Positions 11,750 through 24,420 of a stretch of 64,000 nucleotides of DNA are shown here, in pieces. The stretch spans positions 87,298 to 151,297 of the forward strand of contig MNCI01036694.1 of NCBI GenBank assembly GCA_015680685.1, given 5' to 3'. The position numbers and the translations under genes are program-made. The DNA comes from Gnetum montanum. Its lineage: Eukaryota > Streptophyta > Gnetopsida > Gnetales > Gnetaceae. Positions within the stretch are counted from its first letter, which is position 1. Each line of letters begins with the position of its first letter. Below the pieces are notes generated by a model. It ran no database searches, was not told the DNA's origin, and worked only from the letters and a program-made list of their open reading frames with translations.

Positions 11750-12990
11750 AATGCCCAATGAAGAAAGATGGTATGACACCATTCTCACTTATCTACTCAA
11801 GTAAGAACTGTTGCAAGGGTTGCACACCTAGAAGAAACAATAGTTTCTTCACCAGGTTAAGCATTTCATGGAAATCAATGGGAATCTTTACAAAGTATGT
11901 CTCAATGGCCTGGTACACTAGTGTGTTCCTGACATGAATCAACTAAATGTTCTCTAGGATGCTCATAAAGGCCCTTGTGGGGGCCATTACACTAGGAGAC
12001 ACATGGTCATCAAAATCCATAGGATATTACTGGCCAACAATCTTCAGGGATGCACACCAATTCGTCCACACTTGTGATCATTGTCAAAGGGATGATGGGA
12101 TGAAAACTCGAATGGAGGGGCCACAATAATGGATCTTTATGGATTCCATCATGCCTTTGTCAAATAGAAAGGCATATATAATAGTTGTGGTTGACTATTG
12201 CACTAAGTGGATAAAATTAGTAGTTGTCACTAACTGTACATCCACTACTGTTGCTTGGTTTGTACAACATAATCTCATAAACAAGTTTGGTGTGCCTCAT
12301 GCATTAATTTTGATAATGGAACTCATTTCATAGGTTCCACTTTTTGTAAACTTATGCAGCACTTGGGGGTTGAGCACAAACTCATAACACCTTATCACCC
12401 TCAAGCCAAGGGTCAAACTAAGGTCACTAATTTGGAGATTACAATAATTATAACATGCACTATTAGCAAATACCGAAGGAACTAGAGCACCAAATTAAAA
12501 GATTCCCTTTAGGCCTATCACTTCACATGGAAGCTTCCCATAGGTTATTCTCCCTATGAGCTCGTGTACAGAATACTACGAGCACTACCCATCCAATCTA
12601 ATCTTTGTACACTCTCTACAGCCTGTGACCTCGACATGGATCTAAGTTTAGTCCAAAAAAGAAATATTAATGAACCTCAACTTGCTAGATGAAAATCAAT
12701 TAATGGCCCTATCATCCAATGAAATGGATAATGCATTCAACAAGAAACACCATGACTCAAAATAAGAAAAGTCAAATTTTAACCAGGAGACAAGGTTCTC
12801 TACTAGAATCCTACACACGTACCTCAATGAACCAAATTTCAAACAATGTGGGAAGGACCTTACATTATTGATGAAAATTTTCCATATGGGGCCATGATTA
12901 TCTATAAACCTAACAACCTAGATAAGAAACAATTAGTCAACATCCAATAACTAAAACCTTTCCATGAGCCCAAGCCAACCAACTCAACAG
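11750..12990 (+). pseudogene. integrase of element A, broken
   Basis: The HHCC zinc-binding part spans about 11960-12100 (HQFVHTCDHCQRDDG). The catalytic core follows: KAYIIVVVDYCTKWIKL, the KFGVPHALIL region (the D of LDNG is lost to a frame change near 12315), then the third acidic region near 12415. The C-terminal part near 12760-12960 matches B (VPQ, KFQT, WEGPYII-like). Integrase inserts the cDNA and makes the 5-bp duplication. No chromodomain is evident. Multiple stops. Confidence 0.78.
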
Positions 12991-15062
12991 ACACCTTGCT
13001 AGACGGACAACCACACTTAATCTTTCAAATCTACCCCTTCCAACTTAGTCATGGGGGAGATGGCCATCCATACTAACACTTTACATGACACCTTAGTCTT
13101 TTAAATTTTTTTTGTTTTACACATTTTTAGTTTTACAACTTTTTATTTTCATATTATTTGTTTTACATCTTTTTGTTTTTCAGGTTATTGATCTTTTCTT
13201 AGTTTTTGTTTTATACCATCATTAGTATATTTAATATTTCTTGAATAATATTTTACTTTCTTTTATATTTTATTATGTTTGATATAATTCTCTACTCTTT
13301 TTTCTAATAAAGTACCAGGTATAATGGTAATGTGCTACTCAATGATGGTATGTATCATTTGTGATTTGATTGTTGATGTCTGGTTTTTTACTTTGAATGT
13401 CATCACTGACAACTAGGACATGGTTTCTTTTCATGTGACACATAGGGAATCTAGATCATCCACCCATCCACACACTCTATGGTTTTCCTTATTTTAGAAA
13501 CATGTAGTTCCTTTTTCATTAATATAACCTTGATAAATTTGTGACTTGTGTAGTTTTCCAAATTGGGAAGGAATCAAAGGTTCGGATAGGATGTAGCTTC
13601 AAAGGAATGCAGTATTCTTCATGTTTTTCCATATTCCTATGTGTGGGCATGTTCTTGTGAACTTCTCATCATTCTATGTCATTCCACAATAGGAAGTCGA
13701 ATAAGTCTTTGCATGGTATGGTCCTCATCAAAAAAATTTAGAGAGAGAGATGAGGATTCAAATCACACTCCTTGGACAAAATAAATGCAAAAATGCATGG
13801 GTCTTTGCATGGTGTGGTTCCCATTCAATAAATAAATAAATAAATAAATATGGAAATTCAAGGCATACCCTTTAGACCAAATAAAAGGGCTACAAGCATT
13901 GGTTATGGGACTTTTCTTGTCTCCTCTAACTAAGGCCCTTTCTCACTTCCTACTTTCTCTCCAATTTGGAATGGTGGTTGTTTTTTGGAAGCATTCTTGT
14001 GTCTCAGGGGATGGACTAGTCTTAGAATGTTGATGCGAAGTCATTGAAAGTAGTTGGTTTTAGTCTACACTAAGGATGGATCCTACTAAGTCATTTAATC
14101 ATGAACTCCACAAGGAACTTCATGTGACCATAATTAGGAACTCCATTCCATTCTTTCTCTCATCCATCTATGCTTTTCATGCCTCACCTCACTACCGGTT
14201 TTATGTTTCAATTTGATGTGTTAGGTTTCCCAGTCAGTTACATCTAGGATTTTGTACTTCACTTTCTGTAACCATTAATCATCCATGGTGTCCATGAACT
14301 CCTTGGTTTGACGTTATGCAAGGGTATAAAAGGCCTATGCCTACTTTGGGGAGGACCCACTTGCATATCTTTTGGTTTAGCTAAGTTAAGTTCCTTAAAC
14401 TTAGATATTTTTACAATTAAATTCCTTTTATTCACCCCATCAATGCCATCCAATTATGTGGATCTTCAAAATTGTTAGTGAATTCTTTCTTTTTATTTTT
14501 GTGAATTTCTATACCCTCTTTCCAATATTCCTTGTGTTAAACTTTTTCTGAATTTTATGGACCACTTCTCTTACTTAACCCATTTTTCAGTCTTCCCACT
14601 AACATTATCAAGCAACCAATCTATTACAATCACAACTTAGCTAGATAAAATCACTGATGAGACAAGGTATTTAACCACTATGTGTTACACTTTATATACT
14701 AATCCTTGATTTTGTTGTGATTGTAGTGGGGAGCATGGAATAGAAGAGGGATTATCTTCACCAAGGATGATGACACAATATCACTCATGGGAGATTGTTC
14801 ATGACCACTAGATCTCTTCTACCTCTCCCTCATTCTTCTATTACCAAGAGGGGTTGGATGTTATTGAATCTGAGGGTGTTCTTTACTATTGTCATGAATA
14901 CCCAATTTTGTACACAATTTTAATGTTGTATGCTTGGGCACTTCTATATTTTTTTGTTTCCTCTGTGTCACTCTGCATGTCAGTCAAACACTCCATACCT
15001 CCTAATATATTTTGTAAGGGACTTGTTCCTCTTCTTTTGTACTTGAGCACGAGTTTTCATTT
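12991..15062 (+). other. non-coding 3' region of element A
   Basis: About 2 kb between integrase and polypurine tract without a credible gene. It aligns with the same region of element B (21099-22990, minus), for example around 13560-13620 and 13800-14010, so it is an inherited part of this family. It holds T-rich runs (13105-13260) and a short AAAT-type microsatellite at 13829-13852. In Athila elements this is where an env-like gene can lie; none is visible here. Confidence 0.6.
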
Positions 15063-15075
15063 AGTCATGGGGGTA
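15063..15075 (+). other. polypurine tract of element A
   Basis: AGTCATGGGGGTA abuts the 3' LTR and would prime plus-strand DNA synthesis. Element B has the matching GTCGTGGGGGTA against its 3' LTR. Confidence 0.7.
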
Positions 15076-15930
15076 CGATGAATCATGTTTTTCATAAGCT
15101 CTGTTATCAAAGTGGCCACGATATTAGGTACATGATATCATAGCCCAGGATGTGATATAGGACATATGATATCACAAAGTACTCTCAGGCCTATAAATAC
15201 AGCCCCTAGGCACATGATTCTGTAGTAGTTTTTAAAGTCAAGTAGTGAAATTCTTGCAATTTGTTCATTTGAGAGTTAGAATATTTTCCAAGTGCCCACA
15301 GTAGGAGGTCTAAGTGTAATTGGATATTTATTTAAGCATTGATATACCTGAACACACCACTGTGTTGGCAATAAAGATGAGCTCTTTGATTCATCCTTGC
15401 AACACTTGAGACTTTCTTTCTTATGCATTTATATATTGTGATTTCATGTAGCTTACATTTAATGTTATTCATTCAACAATTAATTTTGATTAATTAACCA
15501 ACTAATTAGAATACATAAGCACAACCCCTTCAAACATATGTGTGACACTTGGCAGCTTAGAAATGGTTAGCTTTTGACAACCTAGCAATGTTTACATAAA
15601 GTTCAAGATGTGTTTGGGAAGTGGGGACAGTTACTTGTGTTAGGTAGATTAGAAAATAGTTTACTTAGCACTTAATTACTCTCACTTTTACTCTTTTTTT
15701 AGGCAAGAAAATTGATAAAACATAAAATGATAAAAATCTTATGCCTCAATCACACTTAACCATACACTTGCATATCACAAGTGAGACTAGGAAGACAACA
15801 AAAGGACAATAAAAACTCACCATTTAGCTCTAGCGTACTTGGTAATTAAAGTCTACAGAATTCAACCAAATCACATGTGAATGCCTATGATTCATATGGT
15901 TGGGGTGTAGGGGTACCTCACCACTCATCA
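15076..15930 (+). repeat. 3' LTR of element A
   Basis: 855 bp, ending CACTCATCA. The first base is C where the 5' LTR has T, so the terminal TG is mutated. Differences from the 5' LTR are scattered along the whole length, so the insertion is not recent. Confidence 0.92.
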
Positions 15931-15935
15931 ATTTC
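15931..15935. repeat. target-site duplication, right copy, element A
   Basis: ATTTC, partner of ATTTT at 5874-5878. Confidence 0.55.
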
Positions 15936-17959
15936 TATGGGCCATTTCTTTCATTGAAGTAATTCTTGAGTACACAAACTCATTTTATCATTGTTTGTAA
16001 AGATATTATTACTATCCATATTCATATTAAATTGTTTTCAAAAATCTCATCGGCTTAGCATTGTTTCACAAATGTTAGTGATAATGGCCTCCATCTTTAT
16101 TTTGGCCTTTGCCTCTCTTTTTTCTTGGTTTTTTAAATGCTTATACATGCAGTCCATCCCATATATCTCACTATATATATTAGGCCTATTTTACTTCACT
16201 TTTGCTATACTTAATTCTTGTTTTCAAAATTGCACAATGTAGAGAACATAACAACTATTGCTAATAGTCCTTTGCTGTTCAATACTTTAACAAGAATGAT
16301 TATAATTCACCTTTGAAAAGGTGACTAATTCTTAATGTTCTAGGAAAACTACTTTGTACTATGCTTTGAAAATTTCATTCCACTGATTTGACTCTATCTC
16401 ATCAATTATCCAAAGAGATTCTATCTTAGATAGATTTTTATGGGACTGTGCAAATAACTCAATTTGTCTACCATGTTTTAATTAATGAATGCCTATTCAA
16501 TCATTTTAATCCAATGAATTCTTTAAAACCATATTGGTGTTAATAAAAATTTTCAAGGACCACTCCTTTTAAATCATAAACTACTACTTCATGGAATGGA
16601 TAAAATGGCTAACATTTCTTTTCCTCCATCTTAAATTCTTTAATGAATTAGGATAATTAGGATAATTTTCTAATACACCAACTTAAACATCACTATATCA
16701 ATAATTTTATTAAACATTTTTACAAAAAAAAATATTTTTTGAGGAAAATTTTTACCAAACTTAAGGTTTGATGAAATTAAAATCTCATTCCTAACAAAAC
16801 TTAGGAAACTATAAAAGACATTCTTATGTAAACTATTCTGTAGGTGGGAAGAGAATAGTTAAAGTAACTCTCTTAAGGATTCTCATATCATGAGTCCTTT
16901 CATATGTAATCTCAATAGTGAGGAATCCCTTTCTCTCCTCTTCTTGCCTAGTTGAAGCCTCAACTTGATCTTCACCTTTATCTTCAACAACTGTGTTTAC
17001 TTCCTTTTTACCCAATTCTTTAGCTATTTACCTTTGAGGTTCTTCTCAACTTGTTTCTTTTGTATCTTCAAACATGAAAGCCTCCACTAAGAATCATCTT
17101 TATTAGACTCTCCTTGATATTCAACTTGGGCAGTGCATTCATGAAAGCTACATCAAACATTGGAATGCATAGAAAGTCCACTAGTGAGCTAAACTCATCT
17201 AAAATCCAAAGTAGAAAAGGGCTTTCACTATATCCTCCATAGGCAGTTTCCTTACAATAGGCTCTCAATATATGCTTTACACAACATCCCAGAACATATG
17301 GGAAAAGTGTCTTCTTATTACCCTCTCTCTACGAACCATTTCCTACCTTAGACTTAAATGCTTCACTTGCTTTTTCACATAAACTTAAATTGAAAAATGA
17401 TGTATTTCTAAGAAATTCTCATCTCTTTATATAGCGTAAGATAAATTTGAATTTCCCACCAATTCCACTAACCAACTTTTCCATTTAGCGAAATCTTATT
17501 TAACTTCCATCATCATTCGATTGGCTAATTAAAATTTCACTATTTGGTTGTTGAAATTAATTTACCACTAAGTAGTTATCTAACCATCACTCCCACTTAT
17601 ACTTATCACAAGTAAAAATTACTCAAGATATAAATTTAACTGAATTAACACTTTAAATTAAATATTTTTATATTAATACTTTAACATATACATCTTTTAA
17701 TAATATTATATAGGATTATTTAAGCATACATATAAGATATATATGCTATGGTTAAATATTATAGAAGTCTATATATAAATTATTTATTATATATATTACT
17801 ACTAAGTGGATATATAAAATTTTACTACGTACTACTATGTATACTAAATATTATATAGTTATATACATACATATATTACTATACTATATACATATATTAA
17901 CTTATATGTATATATTCAAGTTATGGACAGTTGTCCAAAATAATGTTTTATGTGTGAAA
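15936..17959. other. AT-rich DNA between elements A and C
   Basis: Probably contains the 3' untranslated region and 3' LTR of element C, but I could not identify LTR ends. Minus-strand open frames of about 60 codons at 16833-17015 and 17068-17268 have no recognised motif. 17640-17930 is extremely AT-rich with TATA/ATAC runs. No gene is supported. Confidence 0.45.
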
Positions 17960-17978
17960 CATTATATGAAAACTATAA

Positions 17979-19040
17979 TTATATCCCATCTAGCATTAAT
18001 AACTTGTATGTATCTTCTGATAATTGTCTCTTGATTTGACATGGACCAGTCCATACTCTCAAAAATTTATTAGGCTTCTTCATATTCCATAATAATACAA
18101 GATCATTGATTTTGAAAGTATTTTTCAAACCTTTTCTATCAAACCACCATTTAACTTGAGAAGCATTCTTTAATAAATTATCTTTATCTCTATCCATTTT
18201 GACTTCTCTTTTGATAAGCAAAGTCATAAAAATTTTATCTTTATTAGTTTTCTCACTATAGTTTTGCACAAAATCTGAGGCCAAACTTATAATCTTATTT
18301 GTAATTCTAGGAGGTAAACCATAGACTAAGTTATAAGCTAGTGTTCCAATAGCCTTCTTAAATTTGATATGATCAGTCCATAATGCAGATTACAAGAAAT
18401 CAATCTAATTTCTTGAATTTCTGTCCATCGACTTCTTAATGTAGGAAATAAGCTTTATATTTGTAGATTCAACTAAGCCACTCCCTTGAGGATAGTAATT
18501 TGAAGAGAAATATAGAAGGATGGACTTTTTTAATGTCCATTTTATACATTCTTTAGATTGAAAAGCAAGTTCATTATCGAATATCAGCACTTCAGCGAGA
18601 CCAAAATGACTTAGAATCTAATCTTCAAAGAACTTAATCACATATGATGCTAGACTTTTTCTTAGAGCCTTTGCTTTAAACAATTTAGTAAAGCAATCGA
18701 TAGCTATGAGAATAAACTTATGTTCTGCTCTTTAAGGAGTAAATGTACCAATAAAATCTAAGCCCCATTGTTGAAATGGTCTATTCGCAATCATCGATTT
18801 TAAAGGAGATCTAAACTTTTTTGACCTTTGGTCCATGAATTTGACATTTGTAATATCTGTGAATTTTTAAACTAATATCTTGATACATACTAGGCCAATA
18901 AAAATCATAACAAAGTATATGTTGCATAGTAGACTTAAGGGATTCATAGAACAAATTTGAATGATCATGGAATCATTCTAAAATAGGAACAATTTGATCA
19001 TTGTGGACACATTCCAAAAAAATCCCTCTAAAATTCTTTC
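17979..19040 (-). pseudogene. integrase of element C, broken
   Basis: On the minus strand: a zinc-binding region with H..H and C..C spacing near 18830-18990; WGLDFIG with the first catalytic Asp near 18760; IFDNELAF with the second; YYPQGSGLVESTN (about 18450-18500) with the Glu; then a C-terminal domain at 17979-18284 containing NDLVLLWN and the WTGPCQI block typical of plant integrases. Three open pieces are separated by stops. The DDE pattern is visible, but the gene cannot be translated as one protein. Confidence 0.78.
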
Positions 19041-19640
19041 TTCATAAAATTCTATCTTTAGTCACAAATTTATTTGCATTTTTGAAGAAAGCTCTTTTTT
19101 GACTCATCATTAGGCTATTTGAAACCTTTTGTGTATTAAGGAATTCTAGAATTTCTTCATACCACATTCCCTCATGAGTCTTAAGTACACATACCTCATC
19201 TTCTCTAGCCATTAACTTGGCTAATTCCGTTCCTTTCATAGTTTTGCATATTTCTAGTGAAAATCTGAAACCTTGAAGCTTTATGAGCCATTTCCCTCTT
19301 TCTAATCCAATTTCATTTTGGGCTAAGAATTTTTTAACTACAAACTCTATTAGCATGATATGAACTAATGAGCTTTCCAAGTAATATTTGAAATCTAGAA
19401 GTGCCTTATTAACTACGAATGTTTGTTTCTCTAAGTCTAAATAATTTAACTATGAACCTTTGATATCCAAAAAATCTAATCAGTTCATCTTGACCTTCAT
19501 CTTTTTGAGTTAAAATGATAGCAACTGAATCACTTGAAGCAAAAGCATATAACCAAAATTATTCTTTTAATTTTGGTTTTACCAAGTATGGAGCTTCTTG
19601 AATAGCTTTCTTAATTTCTTCTAAAGCTCTCTCTGATTCT
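19041..19640 (-). pseudogene. RNase H of element C, broken
   Basis: Follows RT on the minus strand. The upstream part reads EALEEIKKAIQEAP and YAFASSD, typical of the linker and start of the RT-attached RNase H. The C-terminal part (19042-19380) has GKWLIKLQGFRFSLE and GTELAKLMA, resembling the end of the domain before integrase. Stops and a frame change separate the parts. This is distinct from the second RNase H-like domain at 31066-31470. Confidence 0.6.
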
Positions 19641-20111
19641 AATGTTTTCTCTACTAGGATATCTTTCTTTAGTATATGCATCCGAGGTTTAATAATTTTT
19701 GTGAACCTAGGGATAAATTTCTTAACAAAATTTATGTTTCTAAAGAAAGATCTAAGAGACTTTTTACTTGTAAGATGCTCGATATTCTATACTGCACAAC
19801 TCAAGAATTATCTATAGCAATTTCATTTTGACAAATAACATGGCCTAGTAAACTTCCTAATTTAACCTCAAAGATAAATTTCTTAGGATTTAATGAAATA
19901 CCATGCTCATGAAATCTATCAAAAACTTCTTTAGGATTATCAATATGATCTTCTTTCCTTTTTGAAAAGATAGTAATATCATCCAAATAACCAAAAAAAA
20001 GTTGCTTATTAAATCTTTAAAGGATAAATCCATTGCTGTTTGAAATGTAGCTCTAGCATTTGATAATCCAAATAACATTCTTTCGTAAGTGTAAGTTCTC
20101 CACTTGGTGAT
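19641..20111 (-). pseudogene. reverse transcriptase of element C, C-terminal half
   Basis: The minus strand begins at the element B insertion with TKWRTYTYERMLFGLSNA (finger/palm motif) and continues to YLDDITIFSK (active-site Asp pair at 19978-19989, intact), LNPKKFIFE and LLGHVI. A frameshift separates the first block from the active site. The reading frame joins without gain or loss to the other half at 30145 once element B and one copy of the target duplication are removed. Confidence 0.82.
20107..20111. repeat. target-site duplication, left copy, element B
   Basis: GTGAT, identical to GTGAT at 30145-30149 on the other side of element B. Confidence 0.9.
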
Positions 20112-20873
20112 TGATGAGTGGTGAGGTACCCCTACGCTCAACCATACGAATATCAGTGTTTCATGCATGATCTGGTTGAATTGTAAGGACTAAGTGCTTA
20201 TGCGCCCTTGTGGAACAAAAACGAGTTGGTTGATCATTGTCTTCCCAAGCTTACCTATATGTCACGATTGTTATGGTTAAGTAAGCTTGAGGCATATGAT
20301 TTTTATAACTTTTATGTTTTTATGTCCTACGTTAGTAGGGAAGGAGATAGGTAACTAAGTGAGTAATTTAACTTAACTACTCATTAACTAAGTTCTAACT
20401 AATCCTAACACTAGCATCTATTCCCACTTTCCATACACATCCTGAACTAGTGCAACACTATTGGGATTACCAAATGCTAATCGTTACTAGGTTACCATGT
20501 GTTACACGCATGCTCGAAGTGGTCATGCTTGTGTAATTTAACGATTTCCTTAATTGATCAAAATGGATTATTGTGCCAATAACGGAAATGTAAAGTGCAT
20601 AAAATAAAATAAATGCATAAGAAAATAAAATAAAAGAAATGCGTAAGAAAACAAATCTCAAGTGCTACAAGGATGAATCAAAGAGCTCGTCTTTATTACT
20701 GTACACAAGGTATTCTTAGGTACACAATGCTTGAATAAAGATCCATCCACACTTAGACCTTTTGCTATGGGTACTTGGAAAATACTCTAACATTCAAACA
20801 GACTACAAAAGTTTCACTACTTGACTGCTAAAAGACTTTCTTTTTTCCTTTTCCAATTGTGTGCCTATGCATT

Positions 20874-20883
20874 GTATTTATAG
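20874..20883 (-). promoter_or_regulatory. TATA box in 3' LTR of element B
   Basis: CTATAAATAC on the minus strand, next to the palindromic U3 array. The 5' LTR equivalent is at 29955-29964. Confidence 0.6.
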
Positions 20884-20889
20884 ACTTGG

Positions 20890-21080
20890 GAGCAACTACT
20901 CTAATAATTAGAGTAACCACTCTAATAATTAGAATAACTGCTAAAGTAACCACTAGAGTAAAAACTCTAATAATTAGAATAAACCACTAGAGTAACTGCT
21001 CTAATAATTAGAATAAATCACTAGAGTAACTACTCTAATAATTAGAATAACTACTAGAGTAACCACTAGAGTAACCGCTC
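20890..21080 (-). repeat. palindromic tandem repeats in U3 of element B (3' LTR)
   Basis: About five copies of a 33-35 bp unit with CTCTAATAATTAGAATAA, a nearly self-complementary core, alternating with CACTAGAGTAAC. The 5' LTR has the same array at about 29975-30138, differing in copy arrangement, which accounts for most of the length difference between the LTRs. Confidence 0.8.
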
Positions 21081-21086
21081 TCATCA

Positions 21087-21098
21087 TACCCCCACGAC
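21087..21098 (-). other. polypurine tract of element B
   Basis: On the minus strand GTCGTGGGGGTA directly precedes the 3' LTR. Confidence 0.75.
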
Positions 21099-22990
21099 TG
21101 AATGAAAACTCATCCTTGAGTTTCTTACAAAATATTGGGAAGGTATGGGATTATTGACTAATTGACAACTGACGGTGGAATGGGATGAAGGACTCAACAT
21201 GACCAGTGAATGGATAAATAAGCATATTACAACATTAGTGTTCATGAACATTGTGGTGAACACTTGTACATAAATGACATCCAAGCCTTTATTTGGCAGC
21301 TTGAAGAGAAAAAGAGAGAGAGAAAGAAGATGGAGCATGTTGCCACCAATGCTGAGATGGCACCTTCCATTGTTTATCCATAGCCATGCCACCAAACTTG
21401 CTCCTTTTGTAAATGCTCTAGTTCTAGTCCATCTTGAGTGCTTCCTCCAAGCCCAGTCCATTATTTGTATTATTGCCATTTGCAAACACAACATAGTCAC
21501 AAATGAGTAAGGATATATAATCTACAATGTAGTTGATACCTTGCCTCGATAATTGTGGTTATGGCAAAAATTGGTTCAAAGATTGATCATTGGCAACTAC
21601 CCAAGGTGTAGGGGTTAGGTAATTAGTAAAATGAAAAAAATTAAAAAAATTGTGCCAGGGCCCCCACAACTAAGAGTGAACCTATGGTAGCTATAAGATG
21701 GAAAAACATGAGGAGCAAGAAAGATGAAAAATATCAACGACAATGCCAATAAAATGGATGTTATGGATGGGGATGAAATAAGAAATGATTGATTGAAGGA
21801 AATTTTTAAGGGAAAGAAGTTAACAATTGCACCAAAAAGAAATGTAAGTGGATCCTCCCCAAAGAAGGCTCATGCCTTTTATGCCCTAACAAATCCACAA
21901 GCCAAAGAGTCTGTAGGCTCTAGGAATGTCATTTGGAAGCAAGAGTTAAAACCTTACCCACAAGAATTCACCAAAGAAAAACAATGCATCAACCTAGAAA
22001 AAAACTAATGATAGAATTGGCAATGAGCTGGAAAATGGGAAGAAAGATGGAGAGGAGAGAATGGAATGGAATCCCAAGAACAAGGTTGTATAAAGCCCCT
22101 TGTGTATTTCATGGTTAAGATAACTGAGTAGAACTCATTCCAAATACAGACTCAAACTAACCACATTTAGTGACCTTGCATCAATACACTTGGCCAATCC
22201 ATCCTCTTGAGGCAACAAGAATGCTTCCATAAAGAGTGACCACCATCCCAAGGAGAGTGATATGGAGAAGCAAGAAGCAAGAAAGGGCCTTAGTTAGAGG
22301 GAACCTTCAAGCATGGGTAACATGTCTTTCCAGTGCCATAACTAGTGCTTGTAGCCCATATTATTTTATTATGTCTAAGGGGTATGCTCTGAATTCTCAC
22401 ATTTTTTTCTCTTTTTCCTTTGATGTTTATGCATGAGAACCACATCATGCAAAGAATTAGTTTTATTCACTTCGCTTCCTGATATTTGAACAATGTTAGA
22501 ATGGAGGAAAACCCAAGAAAAATCATCCATGCACCCAAGAGAATGGCCAGCACCAATGCATCAAATCCCCTTAAAGTCGCACCCTTTTCATCCTTTGAGT
22601 CTTTCCTTAATTTGAAAAATACCCAGCCACCAATTCATTAACAAGTTTACTTTGAAAAAGAGGACTGTACAGTTCCAAGCCAAAGGAGACCATAGAGTTG
22701 TATGGATGAGTGGATGACGTGGACTCATTGCCTATTTTACCAAAAGAACCATACCTTAATATCAACATCAAAATTCAAAGATAAAAACCAAACATTAGCA
22801 ATCAATATGATATAATTCAATCCACCATCATGAGCACTTATTAGATGACAAATAAAATTAAATCAAGCAAACAAAGAAACAGTAAAAACATAAACGATAG
22901 TGTAAATCGAAAATAAGAAAAGTTGAAAGAATGTGTAAAACAAAAATTCAAAAAGAACTAAGGGCATAGAATGGTTAGCATAGGTGGCCA
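21099..22990 (-). other. non-coding 3' region of element B
   Basis: Lies between the integrase end and polypurine tract. Aligns with the tail of element A. The short open frames here match no motif and are not shared with A, so they are not called. ATGGGGGAGATGGCCACC on the minus strand (about 22985-23003) resembles the equivalent A sequence near 13050, just after integrase; this could be a second internal polypurine tract. Confidence 0.55.
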
Positions 22991-24420
22991 TCTCCCCCAT
23001 GAATAAGTTGGAAGGAGGAGATCCAAAATAGTAAGCCAGGTTATCCCTCAAGACAAGTAGCATGTGTACTAGCTATCCCTCAAGCTCCTGGAAAGGTTTG
23101 GTTTGTTGCATGTTGACCAACAATTTCTTGTCTGGGCTCTCAGGTTTGTATATTGTTATGGCCCCTAAAGGAAAAGTTGTGTAAATAATATAAGGTCCTT
23201 CCCACAGTGTTTGAAATTTAGTACGTTGTGACACATGTGTGGGATTCCAGTAGAGAACCTTATCTCCCAGTTGATATTTAACTTTCCTAATCCTTAGGTC
23301 ATGACGTTGTTTATTGAAGGCCTTGTGCAATTCATTAGATGATAGGGCAGCTAATCGATTTTCATCTAGCAAGTTAAGGGTTACTAACCATTATTTCTAT
23401 GCTAGATCAAGGTCAAGGTTGAGGTCACATGTCGTGGATAGTGTATGGAGCTTAGTTTGAATGGAAAGCATTGGTAATTTACCATACACTAACTCATAGG
23501 GAGAGTATCCTATAGAGAGTTTTTATGTGGAGCGGTATGCCAAAAGAGCATCATTTAGTTTAGTGCTCTAGTCTCACCTAAACTTGCTAATGGTTCTTGT
23601 CAATGTCTTCATAATCTCCTTGTTGGTAACTTCATCTTGAACGTTCACTTGGAGGTGGTATGGTATAGTCAATTTATGCTCAACCCCTAAGCATTTCATT
23701 AATTTCTAAAAATTTGCACTTGTGAAGTGTGTACCATTGTCTAAAATAAGTGCATATGGCATACCAAACCTGTTTATGATTTGTTGTTGAACAAATCGTG
23801 CAGCTATAGATGATGTACAATCTTTAATAGTAGCTGCTTTGCCCCATTTTACTAGGTAATCCATAGCAACAATAATATAAGCTTTTCCATTGGAAATTGG
23901 TGTAATTTGCCCCATAATATCAATTCCCCAAATGTCGAAGGGTTCTAATGGTTGGATCCATTGTTGTAGACTCTCCATTCTAGCAGTCATTCCCTCATCA
24001 CATTGACAATGCTCACAAGATTGGATAAAACAATGGGCATCCCAAAATAATGTAGGCCAATAATATCCTGCAAGTAGGATCTTGATGGCTATTCATCTCC
24101 CAGCGTAATGACCCCCACAAGGACCCTCATGAGCATCTTGGAGAACTCACAGTTGATCTATATCGGGAACACACCATCGAACCAAGCCATTAGGACACAC
24201 TTTGTAAAGTTGCCCATTGATTTCTATAAGGTACTTGGCTTAGTGAAGAAACTGTTGTTTCTTCTTAAGGTTTAATTCATGTGGTATTTGTTGGGTGAGG
24301 AGATAGGTAAGAATGCTACTGTACCAGTTTGTCTCCATGGGTGATTGATTATTCATTACACCAACAAAGAGGAATTCATTAGGAAAATAATCACAAATTG
24401 GATACTCGTCCTCTTTGTTG
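22991..24420 (-). pseudogene. integrase of element B, broken
   Basis: Minus strand: an H..C..C zinc region (SCEHCQCDEG, about 23990-24030) then FDIWGIDIMGQI with the first catalytic Asp, MDYLVKWGKA, LILDNGTHF with the second Asp (23706-23990 is open), DEVTNKEIMK with the Glu (about 23610-23660), and a C-terminal domain (23073-23372) with LGDKVLYWNP and LWEGPYII. It is the best preserved integrase of the Athila-like pair. Stops remain between the blocks. No chromodomain seen. Confidence 0.82.

Larger units (their letters stand above)
5879..15930 (+). mobile_element. element A: Athila-like Ty3/gypsy LTR retrotransposon
   Basis: A complete but decayed element of about 10.05 kb. It has two LTRs, a primer site resembling the complement of tRNA-Asp one base after the 5' LTR, then gag, protease, RT, RNase H and integrase in the Ty3/gypsy order, a 2-kb non-coding tail, and a polypurine tract abutting the 3' LTR. 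LTR ends are TGATGA and TCATCA, a perfect inverted terminal pair in the 5' copy. Gag, pol and tail align with element B. The Athila-like label rests on the tRNA-Asp primer site and integrase/RT motifs from memory, not on a tree. Confidence 0.9.
17960..20111 (-). mobile_element. element C, downstream half (RT C-term, RNase H, integrase)
   Basis: Minus-strand Ty3/gypsy pol fragment whose RT gene is cut at 20111 by element B and resumes at 30145. The order on the minus strand is RT C-terminal half, RNase H, integrase. It differs from A, B, D and E in sequence and in overall domain order (see 30145-31930). AT-rich and old, with many lesions. Confidence 0.8.
20112..21086 (-). repeat. 3' LTR of element B
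   Basis: 975 bp with TGATGA/TCATCA ends. Near-copy of 29196-30144. The U3 (about 20890-21080) is a tandem array of a 33-35 bp unit built on CTCTAATAATTAGAATAA and CACTAGAGTAAC. A TATA box (complement of 20874-20883) follows in the element's direction. Confidence 0.95.

Noticed and set aside
12991-15062. env-like gene in the Athila-like elements
   Set aside because: No frame longer than about 80 codons and no shared protein between A and B in this region.
17640-17935. Matrix-attachment or origin-like AT tract
   Set aside because: Only AT richness supports it; simple TATA-type sequence is common in such DNA.
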